Shown: positions 7,970 through 17,040, counted from the stretch's first letter. The stretch is 64,000 bases of DNA from Curtobacterium sp. TC1 (GCF_019844075.1 NZ_CP081964.1:2170001-2234000); one strand, 5' to 3'. The notes: generated by a model not told the origin, from the letters alone. Numbers and translations are program-made.

Positions 7970-8764
7970 GTGTCAGATCGTCATCCTTGGTCCAGGTACG
8001 TCGCGATCGGTGACTCGTTCACCGAGGGGATCGGCGACCCCGACCCCACCGTCCCCGGTGGAAACCGGGGCTGGGCGGACCGGGTCGCCGAGGTGCTCGC
8101 GCACGGGTCCGACGACTTCGCGTACGCCAACCTGGCGATCCGCGGCCGGCTGCTGCAGCAGATCATCGACGAGCAGGTCGAACCGGCGCTCGCGCTCCGC
8201 CCGGACCTGGTCACGGTGTCCGCCGGGGGCAACGACATCATCCGGCCGGGCTCCGATCCGGACGAGCTCGCCGAACGGGTGGACGCGATGGTGTCGCGAC
8301 TGCGGAGCGACGGTGCCACCGTGGTGCTCTTCACCGGCCCCGACGTCGGCATGACGCCGGTGCTCGGCATGGTGCGCGGCAAGACGGCGATCTACAACGA
8401 GAACCTGCACGCCATCGCCCTGAAGCACGGCGCCCTGGTGGCGAACATGTGGGCGCTCCGGGTGCTCCGCGACCCGCGCATGTGGGCGCCGGACCGACTG
8501 CACCACTCCCCGATGGGCCACTCCACGATCGCCGCGGCGGTGCTCGACACCCTCGGGGTGCCGCACGGGCTGGAGCCGTTCAACCCGGATCCGCTCGAGG
8601 CGCGGCCCTGGCGCGAAGCCCGTGCCGAGGACCTCGGCTGGGCGAAGGAGTACCTGGTGCCGTGGGTCGTCCGGCGCATCAAGCACACGTCGTCGGGCGA
8701 CGGCGTCTCGGCCAAGCGCCCCGAGCTGCAGGACGTCGTCGAGCACCGGTCCGACACCCCGTAG
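7970..8764 (+). CDS. SGNH/GDSL-type hydrolase
   Basis: Esterase or lipase-like serine hydrolase, about 264 residues, without a signal peptide. Block I GDSFTEG with the nucleophile Ser lies near residues 18-24, block III SAGGNDI near 84-90 supplies the Gly and Asn of the oxyanion hole, and the block V DRLHHSPMGH region carries the catalytic Asp and His. A GTG at 7970 is chosen because AGGG lies eight bases upstream and the frame upstream is not conserved in style. The natural ester substrate is unknown. It stands alone, facing a beta-lactamase-fold hydrolase across a hairpin. Confidence 0.87.
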   Translation: MSDRHPWSRYVAIGDSFTEGIGDPDPTVPGGNRGWADRVAEVLAHGSDDFAYANLAIRGRLLQQIIDEQVEPALALRPDLVTVSAGGNDIIRPGSDPDELAERVDAMVSRLRSDGATVVLFTGPDVGMTPVLGMVRGKTAIYNENLHAIALKHGALVANMWALRVLRDPRMWAPDRLHHSPMGHSTIAAAVLDTLGVPHGLEPFNPDPLEARPWREARAEDLGWAKEYLVPWVVRRIKHTSSGDGVSAKRPELQDVVEHRSDTP

Positions 8765-8815
8765 CCGAACGACGCCCGTCCTCGTCCGCACGCCTCCGCA
8801 GCCGCACCCCACCAC

Positions 8816-8851
8816 GGTCATCGCGCCCCGACTCCCCGGGGCGCGTTGACC
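8816..8851. terminator. bidirectional hairpin between convergent hydrolase genes
   Basis: The outer arms GGTCA (8816-8820) and TGACC (8847-8851) and inner arms CGCGCCCC and GGGGCGCG form a 13-bp stem with one T-T mismatch and an 8-nt loop. It sits between two convergent genes. No long T tract is present on either side. Confidence 0.65.
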
Positions 8852-8858
8852 GCACGGG

Positions 8859-8904
8859 GGCGCGAATCGGGTCGTGCGCACACCGCGAACCGGGTCGTGC
8901 GCAC
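8859..8904. repeat. short direct repeat, GAAYCGGGTCGTGCGCAC
   Basis: Two near-identical copies, GCGAATCGGGTCGTGCGCAC and GCGAACCGGGTCGTGCGCAC, lie head to tail just after the intergenic hairpin and before the 3' end of the serine hydrolase gene. The repeat is non-coding. Confidence 0.6.
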
Positions 8905-8921
8905 TCTGTGGTCGGCGCAGG

Positions 8922-10268
8922 TCAGTCGGCGGGCCGGCGGAGCGTGAGCGGGCCGTCGTGCAGCGGCTCGGTCTCCCACACGGTGGTGGCGGTGCCGGTC
9001 TGCCGGTCGATCCGGACGTGCGCCAGGTGCGGGGTCTCGACGAACCGCACGTCGACGAGCACGGTCCGGCCGTCGGCGGCGAGGGCGCCGCTCGCCGCGA
9101 GCGGTCCCTCGACGAGCCACTCCCCCTCGCCGACCGGCACGGAGAGCGTCCCCCCGTCGACGTCGAGCGTGAGCCGCCACCCCGCGTCGTCGTGGGCCAA
9201 CGGGCCGACGTCGACGAGGCCCTGGAGCGAGCCGCCGCGCACCGCGGGCAGCCCCAGGGAGGCGAGTCGGGCCTCCAGGGCGGAGTCCGCACCCGTGTCG
9301 GACGGACGGTCGACGGCGGGCAGCAGGTGCTGCCAGGCCGCGTCGAGGACCGCCTGCATGTCGAGGCTCTGTCCCGTGATCGCGAGGACGACGTCCTGCT
9401 CGGGCAGGACGACGCAGAACTGGCCGTAGGCGCCGTCGCCGCGGAAGCCGTGGCGGGCCATCCAGAACTGGAAGCCGTAGCCCTGGGACCAGTCCGGGTT
9501 CTCCTCCCCCGGGTTCTCGACCTGGGTCCTCGTGGCGGCGGCGACCCAGTCCTCGTCGAGGATCCGCTCGCCGTCCCACACCCCGCGCTGCAGGTAGAGC
9601 TGGCCGAGCGCGGCGATCGCCGAGGTCGGGGCGTAGCACCCGCTGAACCCGAGCTCGGCGCCCGTCTCGTCGCGTCGCCAGGCGAGGTCGTCGATGCCGA
9701 GCGGGTCGAGCAACCGCGGCCGCAGGTACTCGACGAGCGGTCCGCCGCTGACCCGTCGCACGATGCTCGCGAGCGTGTACGTGCAGGGCTGGTTGTAGGC
9801 GAAGACGGAGCCGGGCTCCTCGTCCGGCGGGGTGAGCAGGAAGCCCCGGACGGTGTTCGTCGGGTCGGCGGCGCGAGCGCGGTCGAGTGCTTCCTCGCGG
9901 TGGCCGCTCGCCATCGCGAGCAGGTGCCGGACCCGGATGCGGCGGCTGCGTTCGTCCGTGATCTCGGCGTCGAGCTCGGGGAAGTACGACAGGGCGGTGG
10001 CGTCGAGGTCGATGAGGCCCTCACGGACCGCGATGCCGACCGCCGCCGCGGTGAAGCTCTTGCTCAGCGAGTAGAGCAGGTGCACCCGGTCGGCCGCGTA
10101 CGGCTGCCACCACCCCTGGGCGACGACCTGGCCGTGGCGGAGCAGCATCAGGCTGTGCGGCTCGACACCGGCGGTCGACTCGAGGGCGTCGACGAACGCG
10201 AGCACACCGCGGGCGTCGATGTCGAGGGCGGAGGGGGTGGTCCGGGGGAACGTCTTCGTCGTCGTCAC
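8922..10268 (-). CDS. serine hydrolase, class C beta-lactamase/AmpC-like fold
   Basis: Penicillin-recognising-enzyme fold hydrolase of 448 residues, probably an esterase or D-amino-acid peptidase rather than a resistance enzyme. The nucleophile motif SLSK is at residues 67-70 (Ser67, Lys70); a Tyr-X-Asn candidate lies in FAYNQP; the C-terminal 120 residues form an extra beta-rich domain. No signal peptide is visible, which argues for a cytoplasmic esterase. ATG start at 10268. The substrate is unknown. It lies 50 nt downstream of the D-Ala-D-Ala carboxypeptidase on the same strand, so co-transcription is possible. Confidence 0.85.
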   Translation of the reverse strand: MTTTKTFPRTTPSALDIDARGVLAFVDALESTAGVEPHSLMLLRHGQVVAQGWWQPYAADRVHLLYSLSKSFTAAAVGIAVREGLIDLDATALSYFPELDAEITDERSRRIRVRHLLAMASGHREEALDRARAADPTNTVRGFLLTPPDEEPGSVFAYNQPCTYTLASIVRRVSGGPLVEYLRPRLLDPLGIDDLAWRRDETGAELGFSGCYAPTSAIAALGQLYLQRGVWDGERILDEDWVAAATRTQVENPGEENPDWSQGYGFQFWMARHGFRGDGAYGQFCVVLPEQDVVLAITGQSLDMQAVLDAAWQHLLPAVDRPSDTGADSALEARLASLGLPAVRGGSLQGLVDVGPLAHDDAGWRLTLDVDGGTLSVPVGEGEWLVEGPLAASGALAADGRTVLVDVRFVETPHLAHVRIDRQTGTATTVWETEPLHDGPLTLRRPAD

Positions 10269-10318
10269 CCGTCCGACAGTACGGACTCCGGGTGGTGCGC
10301 GTCAGCGCGCGAGCACCG

Positions 10319-11548
10319 TCAGCCCTGGAACGGGTTCGTCCAGCGCCACCAGACGCCGGGGTCGTCGATCGTGCGCTCGAGCACGAGCGGCACCGTGACC
10401 GGGTCGTGGTCCGTGACCGTGAAGCGGACCGTCCCGACCCGCTCGCCCTTCGTCCCGAGGGTGACCTCGTCGAGGTGCGCCGTCGCCCGCACCTTCGTCT
10501 TCCCCCAGACCAGGACCTCGGCCGCCTTCGCGGTGACCGCGTCGGCCTCGTCCTGCCAGGGGGTGGAGAACGTGCCGAAGGTCTGGCCGGCGTGGGTGAG
10601 GGGCACGACCTGGAAGTTGTCCGCGACCGACCGGAGCAGCCGTTGCACGTCGACGTCGAGCGAGTCGTGGTCGACCCCGCCGAGCATCACACCGATGACT
10701 GTGACGTCGCGGCCGCCGCGCTCGTAGGTCGCCGCGAACAGCAGGCAGGCGCCGGCCTCGTCGAGGGTGCCGGTCTTGATGCCCTCGATGCCGTCCAGAC
10801 CGAGCAGCTTGTTCGAGTTCTCGATCTCGCCGACCGTCGGGATCGTGACGTCCTTCGTGCCGACGATCTCCTTGACCACCGGATCCGCGAGCGCGAGCTG
10901 GCCGAGGTCGACCAGGTCGGTGGCGGTCGAGGTGTTCTGCGGGTCGAGACCGGTCGGCTCGTGGATCGTGGTGTCGTCGAGGTCGTGCTCCTCGAGCCAC
11001 TTCGTCGCCGCCTGCTCGTACTCGGCGATCGACCCGAACGCCCAGATGGCGAGGGCGCCGGCGTAGTTGTTCGCCGACTTCATGAGCATCACCTGGAACG
11101 CCTGATGCTCGGTGAGCTTCAGGCCGGCGGGCATCGGCGCGACCTCGCCGTTCATCGCCGCGTACTTGGCGTAGAGCGACTCCATCTTCGGCGTGAAGGT
11201 GATCGCCGGGCCGGACTCCCCCGCCGCCATCGGCTTCTCGTCGAGCACCACGAGCGCCGTGACGATCTTGGTGATGCTCGCGATCGACCGGGGCTTCGTG
11301 TCACCGCTGGTGCGCAGGCTCTCCGGGAAGTCGGTGGCCTCGACCGCGGTGGCGCCGTAGCCGGGGAAGCTCAGGGCCGGCACGCTCGACGTCGGGGCCG
11401 AGTACGTGGTGGTCGAGGCGCTCGCCGGGCCGAACGGCACGACGGCCGCGGCCACGAGGTACCCGGCGACGAGCACGAGGACCGCGACGACGGAGATCGT
11501 CACGGGCCTCCGGACGGCGGAGCGGGGGCGGCGGACGACTCGTGACAC
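10319..11548 (-). CDS. D-alanyl-D-alanine carboxypeptidase-like protein
   Basis: Low-molecular-weight penicillin-binding protein that trims the terminal D-Ala of peptidoglycan side chains outside the membrane; 409 residues. An N-terminal hydrophobic segment at about 16-37 acts as signal or anchor. The catalytic SxxK is SITK at 91-94, SxN is in MKSANNY near 175, and KTG is in GIKTGTLDEAG. GTG at 11548 is chosen because the positively charged arginine-rich start precedes the membrane segment; the open frame continues far upstream antisense to the formamidase gene, which is not credible. Divergent from the formamidase operon with a 78-bp gap. Confidence 0.87.
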   Translation of the reverse strand: MSRVVRRPRSAVRRPVTISVVAVLVLVAGYLVAAAVVPFGPASASTTTYSAPTSSVPALSFPGYGATAVEATDFPESLRTSGDTKPRSIASITKIVTALVVLDEKPMAAGESGPAITFTPKMESLYAKYAAMNGEVAPMPAGLKLTEHQAFQVMLMKSANNYAGALAIWAFGSIAEYEQAATKWLEEHDLDDTTIHEPTGLDPQNTSTATDLVDLGQLALADPVVKEIVGTKDVTIPTVGEIENSNKLLGLDGIEGIKTGTLDEAGACLLFAATYERGGRDVTVIGVMLGGVDHDSLDVDVQRLLRSVADNFQVVPLTHAGQTFGTFSTPWQDEADAVTAKAAEVLVWGKTKVRATAHLDEVTLGTKGERVGTVRFTVTDHDPVTVPLVLERTIDDPGVWWRWTNPFQG

Positions 11549-11626
11549 GGGAACCGAGCGTACCGGGGGCGGTTCCCGCGCGCCTGCGAGGAAGCCGCCG
11601 TGTCGGCCGTGCCAGAGTAGACCGCG

Positions 11627-12721
11627 ATGACGACTCCCGCGATCCCGACCCTGCAGCCCGGCGCCGGCCCCGTCCGCTCGGCGCGCTACCTGCCCGTCGA
11701 CCCCGACACGGTCCTCTGGGGTCGACTGCCGAACGGCGACGACCGGCCCGCGATCACGATCGCGCCCGGCGACGACGTGACGATCGACACCGTCAGCCAC
11801 GAGGGCATCCTGCCCGACCAGGGCAGCGATCCGCTGGCGTACTTCGGGTCGCACGGGGTCGCCCCCGAGCACGTGCTGGACGACGCCGTCGCGATCGCCA
11901 GGAGCGGCCACCGGGACCCAGCCACCGACGGCCCGCACGTGGTCTCCGGCCCGATCGCCGTCGAGGGTGCCGAACCGGGCGACGTCCTGACCATGACGGT
12001 GCTCGAGACGCTGCCGCGCGTGCACTACGGCGTCGTCTCGAACCGGCACGGCCGTGGTGCCCTGCACGGCGAGTACCCGGTCGACGGCACCACGGTCAGC
12101 GTCTTCGCCGACGTGGTCGACACGGCCGAGGGCCGGCGGGGCCGCATCCCCCTGACCGGGGCCCGCGACCGCTTCGCGCACTTCCCGCTGGCCCCCTTCC
12201 TCGGCATCATGGGCGTCGCCACGCCCGGCGAGCGGTTGCACTCGGTGCCACCGGGCCGACACGGCGGCAACGTCGACGTGAACCTGCTGCAGGTCGGCGC
12301 GCAGCTGCACCTGCCGGTCCTGGTGCCCGGGGCGCTCGCCTACGTCGGCGACCCGCACTTCGCGCAGGGTGACGGTGAGGTCGCCCTGACGGCGATGGAG
12401 GCATCGCTCCGTGCGACCGTCCGGTTCGACGTCACGCCCGCCGCCGAGGCCGCGCAGGAGTTCGGTGACCTGGTCTGGCCGCTCGTCGAGACCCACGAGT
12501 TCCTCGTGCCGACCGGCATGGACCCGGACCTCGACGAGGCCGTCCGCGCCTGCGTCCGGCACGCCGTCGCGATCCTCGGTGCCCGCTGGGGCATGGAGCC
12601 GCACCTGGCGTACGCGTACCTGTCGGCCGCGACGGACTTCAACATCTCGCAGGTGGTCGACCTGGTCACCGGCGCACACGCCCGCATCCGCAAGGCCGAC
12701 TTCGAGGAGCCCGCCCGATGA
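11627..12721 (+). CDS. acetamidase/formamidase family protein
   Basis: Hydrolyses short amides (formamide, acetamide or similar) to ammonia and the acid in the cytoplasm; FmdA/AmdA family, 364 residues, a usual length. Family-typical segments include an N-terminal WGRLPNGDDRPAITIAPGD, a central GRIPLTGARDRFAHFPLAPFLGIMGVA, the glycine-rich PPGRHGGNVDVNLL, and a C-terminal AYAYLSAATDFNISQVVD. Metal-binding His and Asp in these segments are expected from the family. The start is ATG at 11627. It overlaps the following amidase by four bases (ATGA), so the pair is translationally coupled and probably degrades amides stepwise or in parallel. Confidence 0.88.
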   Translation: MTTPAIPTLQPGAGPVRSARYLPVDPDTVLWGRLPNGDDRPAITIAPGDDVTIDTVSHEGILPDQGSDPLAYFGSHGVAPEHVLDDAVAIARSGHRDPATDGPHVVSGPIAVEGAEPGDVLTMTVLETLPRVHYGVVSNRHGRGALHGEYPVDGTTVSVFADVVDTAEGRRGRIPLTGARDRFAHFPLAPFLGIMGVATPGERLHSVPPGRHGGNVDVNLLQVGAQLHLPVLVPGALAYVGDPHFAQGDGEVALTAMEASLRATVRFDVTPAAEAAQEFGDLVWPLVETHEFLVPTGMDPDLDEAVRACVRHAVAILGARWGMEPHLAYAYLSAATDFNISQVVDLVTGAHARIRKADFEEPAR

Positions 12722-14301
12722 CCACAGGAGCGCCGGAGGGCTTGCTCGACGCCCTCGACGCGTACGAGGCCGCCCTCGCCGCGAACGACCTCGAGGCCCT
12801 CGACGCCGCGTTCGTCGACGCGCCCGGCACGATGCGCGGGGACGACCGCGGCCTGCTCGTCGGGCACGACGCGATCAGCGCGTTCCGCGGGGCACGGGGC
12901 GGGGTCCAGGCCCGCTCGCTGACGCGCGTCGAGGTCCGCTCCCTGGCCGACGGACTCGCCCTGGTCGTGTCGGTGTCCGAGTTCGCGGCGGGTGGGCAGG
13001 GCCTCCAGACCCAGCTGTGGCGCCGCGACGGCGACACGGGCACCCGCACGGGGTCCGGCACCGGCACCCCACCGCGCTGGCGCATCGAGGCCGCCCACGT
13101 CACCGGCCGCCCCAAGGCGTTCGACACCACGATCTGGCGGGCCGTCGGGGACCCGCTGGTCGCCCCCACCGCGTCCGGACCGCTCGACGGACGCACCGTC
13201 GCGGTGAAGGACCTCTACGCCGTCCCCGGCCAGCCCGTCGGCGCCGGCAACCCCGCGTACCTGCGCGAGTCCCCCGTCCAGGCCACGCCGGCTGCCGCCG
13301 TCGCCGCGCTCCTCGACGCCGGCGCGTCGATCCGCGGCATCGCGCGCACCGACGAGTTCGCGTACAACCTGACGGGTCGCAACGAACACCACGGCACCCC
13401 GCCCAACGGGGCGGTCCCGACCCGACTGCCGGGAGGTTCGTCCAGCGGATCCGCATCGGCCGTCCGTCTCGGGATGGCCGAGATCGGGATCGGCACGGAC
13501 ACCGCGGGATCGGTGCGGGTCCCCGCCTCGTACCAGGGGCTGTGGGGCCTCCGGACGAGCCACGGCGCGGTCTCCCGACAGGGCCTGCTCCCGCTGGCGC
13601 CGTCCTTCGACACGGTGGGGTGGCTCACCCGGAGCGCCGACGTCCTGCTCGCGGCGCTCGACGCCAGTACGCCGTCAGTGTCGGCGACCGCGTCGGCCGC
13701 GGCGTCGGACGAGCCGACCGAGCTGCTCGTGCCCGCTGAGCTGGTGGACCTCGTCGAGCCCGCCGTCGCTCAGGCCTTCGCTGCGTTCGTCGCCGGACAG
13801 GACGCACCGATCGGTTCCGTGCGGCTCACCGACCTCGGGGTCCCGCCGCTCGAGGACCTGCGCGAACTCCTGCGCCTCGTGCAGGCCGCCGAGGCCGTCG
13901 CCGCCCACGGTGCCTGGATCGACGCCCACCCCGGCGCCCTGAGCGCCGTCGTCGGCGACCGGTTCGCCGCCGCCCGGGCGAACGACCCCGCCGCCACCGC
14001 CGACGCCGTCGCGCGACTCGACGACGTCCGGGCCACGATCCGCACGGCGCTCGCCGACCGGACGCTCCTCTTCCCGACCGTCCCGGGGCCCGCACCGCTC
14101 ATCGCCGCCGACACCACGGCGCTCGAACGCACCCGGACCGCGACGACGGCGATGACGAGCCTCGCGAGCGTCGGCGGCCTGCCGGCGGTCAGCGCTCCCG
14201 CCCTCACCGTGGACGGCGCACCCGTCGGCGTGTGCCTGGTCGGCGGACCGGGCACCGACCGTGCCCTGGTGATCCGTGCCGGACGGATGCTGCAGCACTG
14301 A
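12718..14301 (+). CDS. amidase with N-terminal AtzH/HpxZ-like domain
   Basis: A 527-residue two-domain protein. Residues 1-135 look like an NTF2/SnoaL-fold AtzH/HpxZ (DUF3225) domain: a helix-rich start, GLLVGHDAISAFRG, and a closing RWRIEAAHVT strand. Residues 150-527 form an amidase-signature enzyme with Lys164 (VAVKDLY), the Ser pair 241-242 of GGSSSGS and nucleophile Ser265 in DTAGSVRVPAS. The amidase part resembles AMI1-type indole-3-acetamide hydrolases and allophanate-hydrolase-like enzymes (DEFAYNLTGRNEHHGTP). Separate hpxY (amidase) and hpxZ genes occur together in other bacteria, so this is a fusion of known neighbours. The ATG overlaps the formamidase stop. The substrate is unknown. 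Confidence 0.85.
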   Translation: MTTGAPEGLLDALDAYEAALAANDLEALDAAFVDAPGTMRGDDRGLLVGHDAISAFRGARGGVQARSLTRVEVRSLADGLALVVSVSEFAAGGQGLQTQLWRRDGDTGTRTGSGTGTPPRWRIEAAHVTGRPKAFDTTIWRAVGDPLVAPTASGPLDGRTVAVKDLYAVPGQPVGAGNPAYLRESPVQATPAAAVAALLDAGASIRGIARTDEFAYNLTGRNEHHGTPPNGAVPTRLPGGSSSGSASAVRLGMAEIGIGTDTAGSVRVPASYQGLWGLRTSHGAVSRQGLLPLAPSFDTVGWLTRSADVLLAALDASTPSVSATASAAASDEPTELLVPAELVDLVEPAVAQAFAAFVAGQDAPIGSVRLTDLGVPPLEDLRELLRLVQAAEAVAAHGAWIDAHPGALSAVVGDRFAAARANDPAATADAVARLDDVRATIRTALADRTLLFPTVPGPAPLIAADTTALERTRTATTAMTSLASVGGLPAVSAPALTVDGAPVGVCLVGGPGTDRALVIRAGRMLQH

Positions 14302-14336
14302 CGCGAGCCGCGCCTCCCGGTCCGCTCGTCGCGGCG

Positions 14337-15155
14337 CTAGGAGGCGAGCCGCTGGGCCTGGGTGACCGCCCACAGTCCGACGGCGCTCGCCGCGGCGATG
14401 TTGAGCGAGTCGACGCCGTGCGCCATCGGGATGCGCACCGTCGTGTCGGCCGACGCGATCGCGGCGGGCGTCAGCCCCTGCCCCTCGGTGCCCATGACGA
14501 GCGCCACCTTGCCCGGGACGTCGCGGGCGAACTCGGCCAGGTCGACGGACTCGTCGGTGAGCGCCATCGCGGCGAGGTGGAAGCCCTGCGCACGCAGTTC
14601 CTCGCCCGCCGCCGGCCACTCGCCGATCCGGGTCCACGGGATCTGCAGGACCGTGCCCATGCTCACCCGGACGCTCCGGCGGTACAGCGGGTCGGCGCAC
14701 CGCGGGCTGACCAGGACCGCGTCGGCGCCCAGACCGGCGACGCTGCGGAACACGGCTCCGACGTTCGTGTGGTCGACGATGTCCTCGAGCACGACGACGA
14801 GCTTCGCGCCCCGCACCACCTCGGCGACCGTCGGCAGCTCAGGACGCTGCACCGCGGCGATCGCGCCACGGTGCATGCGGAAGCCGGTGAGTTCCTCGAG
14901 CAGGGCATCGGGACCGACGAAGACCGGGCCGTCGTGGTCGGCGACCAGCGGCAGGACGCTGTCGAGCCACTTCTCCTGCACCAGGATGCTCCGCGGGACG
15001 TGCCCGGCACGGACCGCGCGCTCGATGACCGTGTTCGACTCGGCGATGTACAGGCCGCCCTCCGGTTCGCTCACCCGGCGGAGGGCCACGTCGGTCAGAC
15101 GGGCGAAGTCGTCGAGGCGGGGGTCGTCGAGGGAGTCGATGCGGACAGGGTGCAC
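14337..15155 (-). CDS. TrmH/SpoU-family RNA 2'-O-methyltransferase
   Basis: SAM-dependent methyltransferase of the SPOUT class acting on rRNA or tRNA ribose; 272 residues. Motif 1 DHTNVGAVFRSV, motif 2 VMGTEGQGL and motif 3 IPMAHGVDSLNIAAASAV are all present in the C-terminal half, after an N-terminal substrate-binding region with HRGAIAAVQRP. A GTG at 15155 (HPVRIDSLDDPRL follows) is chosen: it matches usual family length. The frame stays open upstream through a 12-bp repeat and into the sirtuin coding region antisense, which would add an Ala/Pro/Thr tail unlikely to be real. The RNA target cannot be read. Confidence 0.88.
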   Translation of the reverse strand: MHPVRIDSLDDPRLDDFARLTDVALRRVSEPEGGLYIAESNTVIERAVRAGHVPRSILVQEKWLDSVLPLVADHDGPVFVGPDALLEELTGFRMHRGAIAAVQRPELPTVAEVVRGAKLVVVLEDIVDHTNVGAVFRSVAGLGADAVLVSPRCADPLYRRSVRVSMGTVLQIPWTRIGEWPAAGEELRAQGFHLAAMALTDESVDLAEFARDVPGKVALVMGTEGQGLTPAAIASADTTVRIPMAHGVDSLNIAAASAVGLWAVTQAQRLAS

Positions 15156-15207
15156 GGGGCTCGTTTCGGTGTGGCGCAGGTGGTGGGCCGGCCGGTGACG
15201 CGCTGGT

Positions 15208-15279
15208 GTCGCGGCTGGCGTCGCGGCCGGTGTGGCGGCTGCCTTCGCGGCTGGCGTCGCGGCTGGCGTCGCGACTGGC
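15208..15279. repeat. 12-bp tandem repeat, six units
   Basis: Units of GTCGCGGCTGGC and variants repeat with an exact 12-bp period in the gap between the divergent methyltransferase and sirtuin genes. Because 12 is a multiple of three, the repeat leaves both outward reading frames open (TPAA-like on minus, AAGV-like on plus), which makes start-site prediction for both genes ambiguous. Confidence 0.85.
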
Positions 15280-15324
15280 GTGCCGGTCGGGAAGCGACCG
15301 GGACGGTCGGCTGTTGAGGGTACC

Positions 15325-16260
15325 GTGAACAGGGTGCTGGATGATGCTGCGTCGACGACCGGACCGCCCACCGGGGCGCCGACCGGTCCGCCGACCGCAG
15401 CGGACCTCGACCGCGTGGTCGAGGTGCTCGCGGGCAAGCGCTTCGCCGTGCTCTCCGGCGCCGGCCTGAGCACCGACTCCGGCATCCCCGACTACCGCGG
15501 CGCCGGACGCGTCGTGCGCAAGCCGATGACGTTCCAGGAGTTCCGATCGGACGCCGCCAAGCGGCAGCGGTACTGGGCCGGTTCGCACCTCGGCTGGCGC
15601 AGCTTCGCCGCTGCCCGGCCGAACGAGGGACACCGGGCACTCGCCGCGCTCGAGCAGGCGGGTGTCGTCACCGGGGTCATCACCCAGAACGTCGACGGTC
15701 TGCACCTCCGTGCCGGATCGCGCCGCGTCGTCGAGATCCACGGGTCGATGGACCGCGCCCTCTGCCTGACGTGCGGGCAGGTGTTCTCGCGCGCCGACCT
15801 CGCCACGACGATCGACCGCGCCAACCCGTGGATCGACGAGCCCGGCTCGGTGCAGCTGCAGCCCGACGGCGACGTCGAGATCACCGACGTCGAACGGTTC
15901 GTGGTGCCCGACTGCTCGGTGTGCGGCGGGATGCTCAAACCGGACGTCGTGTTCTTCGGCGAGTTCGTGCCGACCGAGAAGTTCCACGAGGCCGTGTCGA
16001 TCGTCGCCGACGCCGAAGCGCTGCTCGTGGTGGGGTCGTCGCTGACCGTGAACTCCGGCGTGCGGCTCGTCGACCACGCTGCCCGCCGCAAGAACCCCGT
16101 GGTCATCGTGAATCGCGGTGCCACCCGCAGCGACCGCCGCGCAGCCGTGAAGCTCGACGGCGGGACGACCGAGACGCTGGTGCACCTGGCCGAACGGCTG
16201 GGGGCGGCGGGGTCCGCGCCCGCGGGGTCCGCTCAGCCGTCTGGGATGATCGACGGGTGA
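15325..16260 (+). CDS. Sir2 family NAD-dependent protein deacylase
   Basis: Sirtuin that removes acetyl or other acyl groups from protein lysines using NAD; 311 residues. NAD-binding GAGLSTDSGIPDYRG is near residues 44-58, TQNVDGLHLRAG near 118-129 and the catalytic His in EIHGSM; a zinc ribbon is formed by LCLTCG and PDCSVCGG. FFGEFVP follows as in class II/III sirtuins. GTG at 15325 is preceded four bases upstream by TTGAGGG, a better start than those inside the 12-bp repeat. It overlaps the phosphatase gene by four bases (GTGA). Confidence 0.9.
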   Translation: MNRVLDDAASTTGPPTGAPTGPPTAADLDRVVEVLAGKRFAVLSGAGLSTDSGIPDYRGAGRVVRKPMTFQEFRSDAAKRQRYWAGSHLGWRSFAAARPNEGHRALAALEQAGVVTGVITQNVDGLHLRAGSRRVVEIHGSMDRALCLTCGQVFSRADLATTIDRANPWIDEPGSVQLQPDGDVEITDVERFVVPDCSVCGGMLKPDVVFFGEFVPTEKFHEAVSIVADAEALLVVGSSLTVNSGVRLVDHAARRKNPVVIVNRGATRSDRRAAVKLDGGTTETLVHLAERLGAAGSAPAGSAQPSGMIDG

Positions 16261-16895
16261 CGACGCTCCTGTACCTGGTCCGGCACGGTGAGACCGACTG
16301 GAACGCGCAGCGCCGCATCCAGGGTTCCACCGACATCCCGCTCAACGACACCGGACGGCGACAGGCCGCCGACGCCGCCGAGCTCCTCGCCCGCCGGCGG
16401 TTCGACGCCGTCGTCGCCTCACCGCTGTCCCGCGCCGCCGAGACCGGGGCGATCATCGCCGACCGCCTCGGACTGGCAGCGCCCACCACGTACCCCGGGC
16501 TGGCGGAACGCTCGTACGGCGAGGCCGAGGGACTCACCGACACCGAGGTCACGGCCCGGTACCCGCACGACGACATCCCGGGGCGCGAGTCCCGGTCGGC
16601 GCTGCTCGCCCGCATCACCGAGACGCTCGGCGAGATCGCGGTGCGCTTCGACGGCGGGGTCGTGGTCGTCGCCACCCACGGTGCGGTGATCCGGAGCGTG
16701 GTGAACGAAGCGGCGCCCGGCACCGCCGATCGGCACGCCACCCCGATCCGCAACGGCTCGATCCACTCGTTCCGCTGGGACCCCGAGCGCTTCCACGCGG
16801 AGCTCGTCCGGTTCGACGACCCGATCGACGACGTCTCGGACGGGCCCGGGCGGTACGCGTTCGACTACCAGAACCCGCTGGAACGCCGGGGCTGA
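16257..16895 (+). CDS. histidine phosphatase family protein
   Basis: Phosphoglycerate-mutase-like phosphatase, 212 residues, cytoplasmic. LVRHGETDWN near residues 7-16 contains the phospho-accepting His with its RHG motif; the second conserved His is in VVATHGAVIRSV. The acid residue region AERSYGEAEG is also present. Substrate unknown: metabolic phosphatase or broad-specificity are both possible. GTG at 16257 overlaps the sirtuin stop, so the two are translationally coupled. Confidence 0.9.
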   Translation: MTTLLYLVRHGETDWNAQRRIQGSTDIPLNDTGRRQAADAAELLARRRFDAVVASPLSRAAETGAIIADRLGLAAPTTYPGLAERSYGEAEGLTDTEVTARYPHDDIPGRESRSALLARITETLGEIAVRFDGGVVVVATHGAVIRSVVNEAAPGTADRHATPIRNGSIHSFRWDPERFHAELVRFDDPIDDVSDGPGRYAFDYQNPLERRG

Positions 16896-17040
16896 GCGAG
16901 CGCCGGCCGCAGCGTCCCGACGGCGCGCTGTGCGAGCGCCTGCCGCGGACGGCACGCTGGTCGGGCTCCGGGCAACGCAGTGCGCGGACGGTACGGCCGT
17001 CCTGCGACTAGGCTCCGACGCACCCGAACCAGGGGGCGAC

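Noticed and set aside
8922..10268. Beta-lactamase resistance gene
   Set aside because: SxxK fold is present but there is no signal peptide and the C-terminal domain matches esterase/peptidase relatives better.
11549..12679. N-terminal extension of the D,D-carboxypeptidase into the formamidase gene
   Set aside because: The extension is antisense to a conserved enzyme and would place the signal segment in the middle of the protein.
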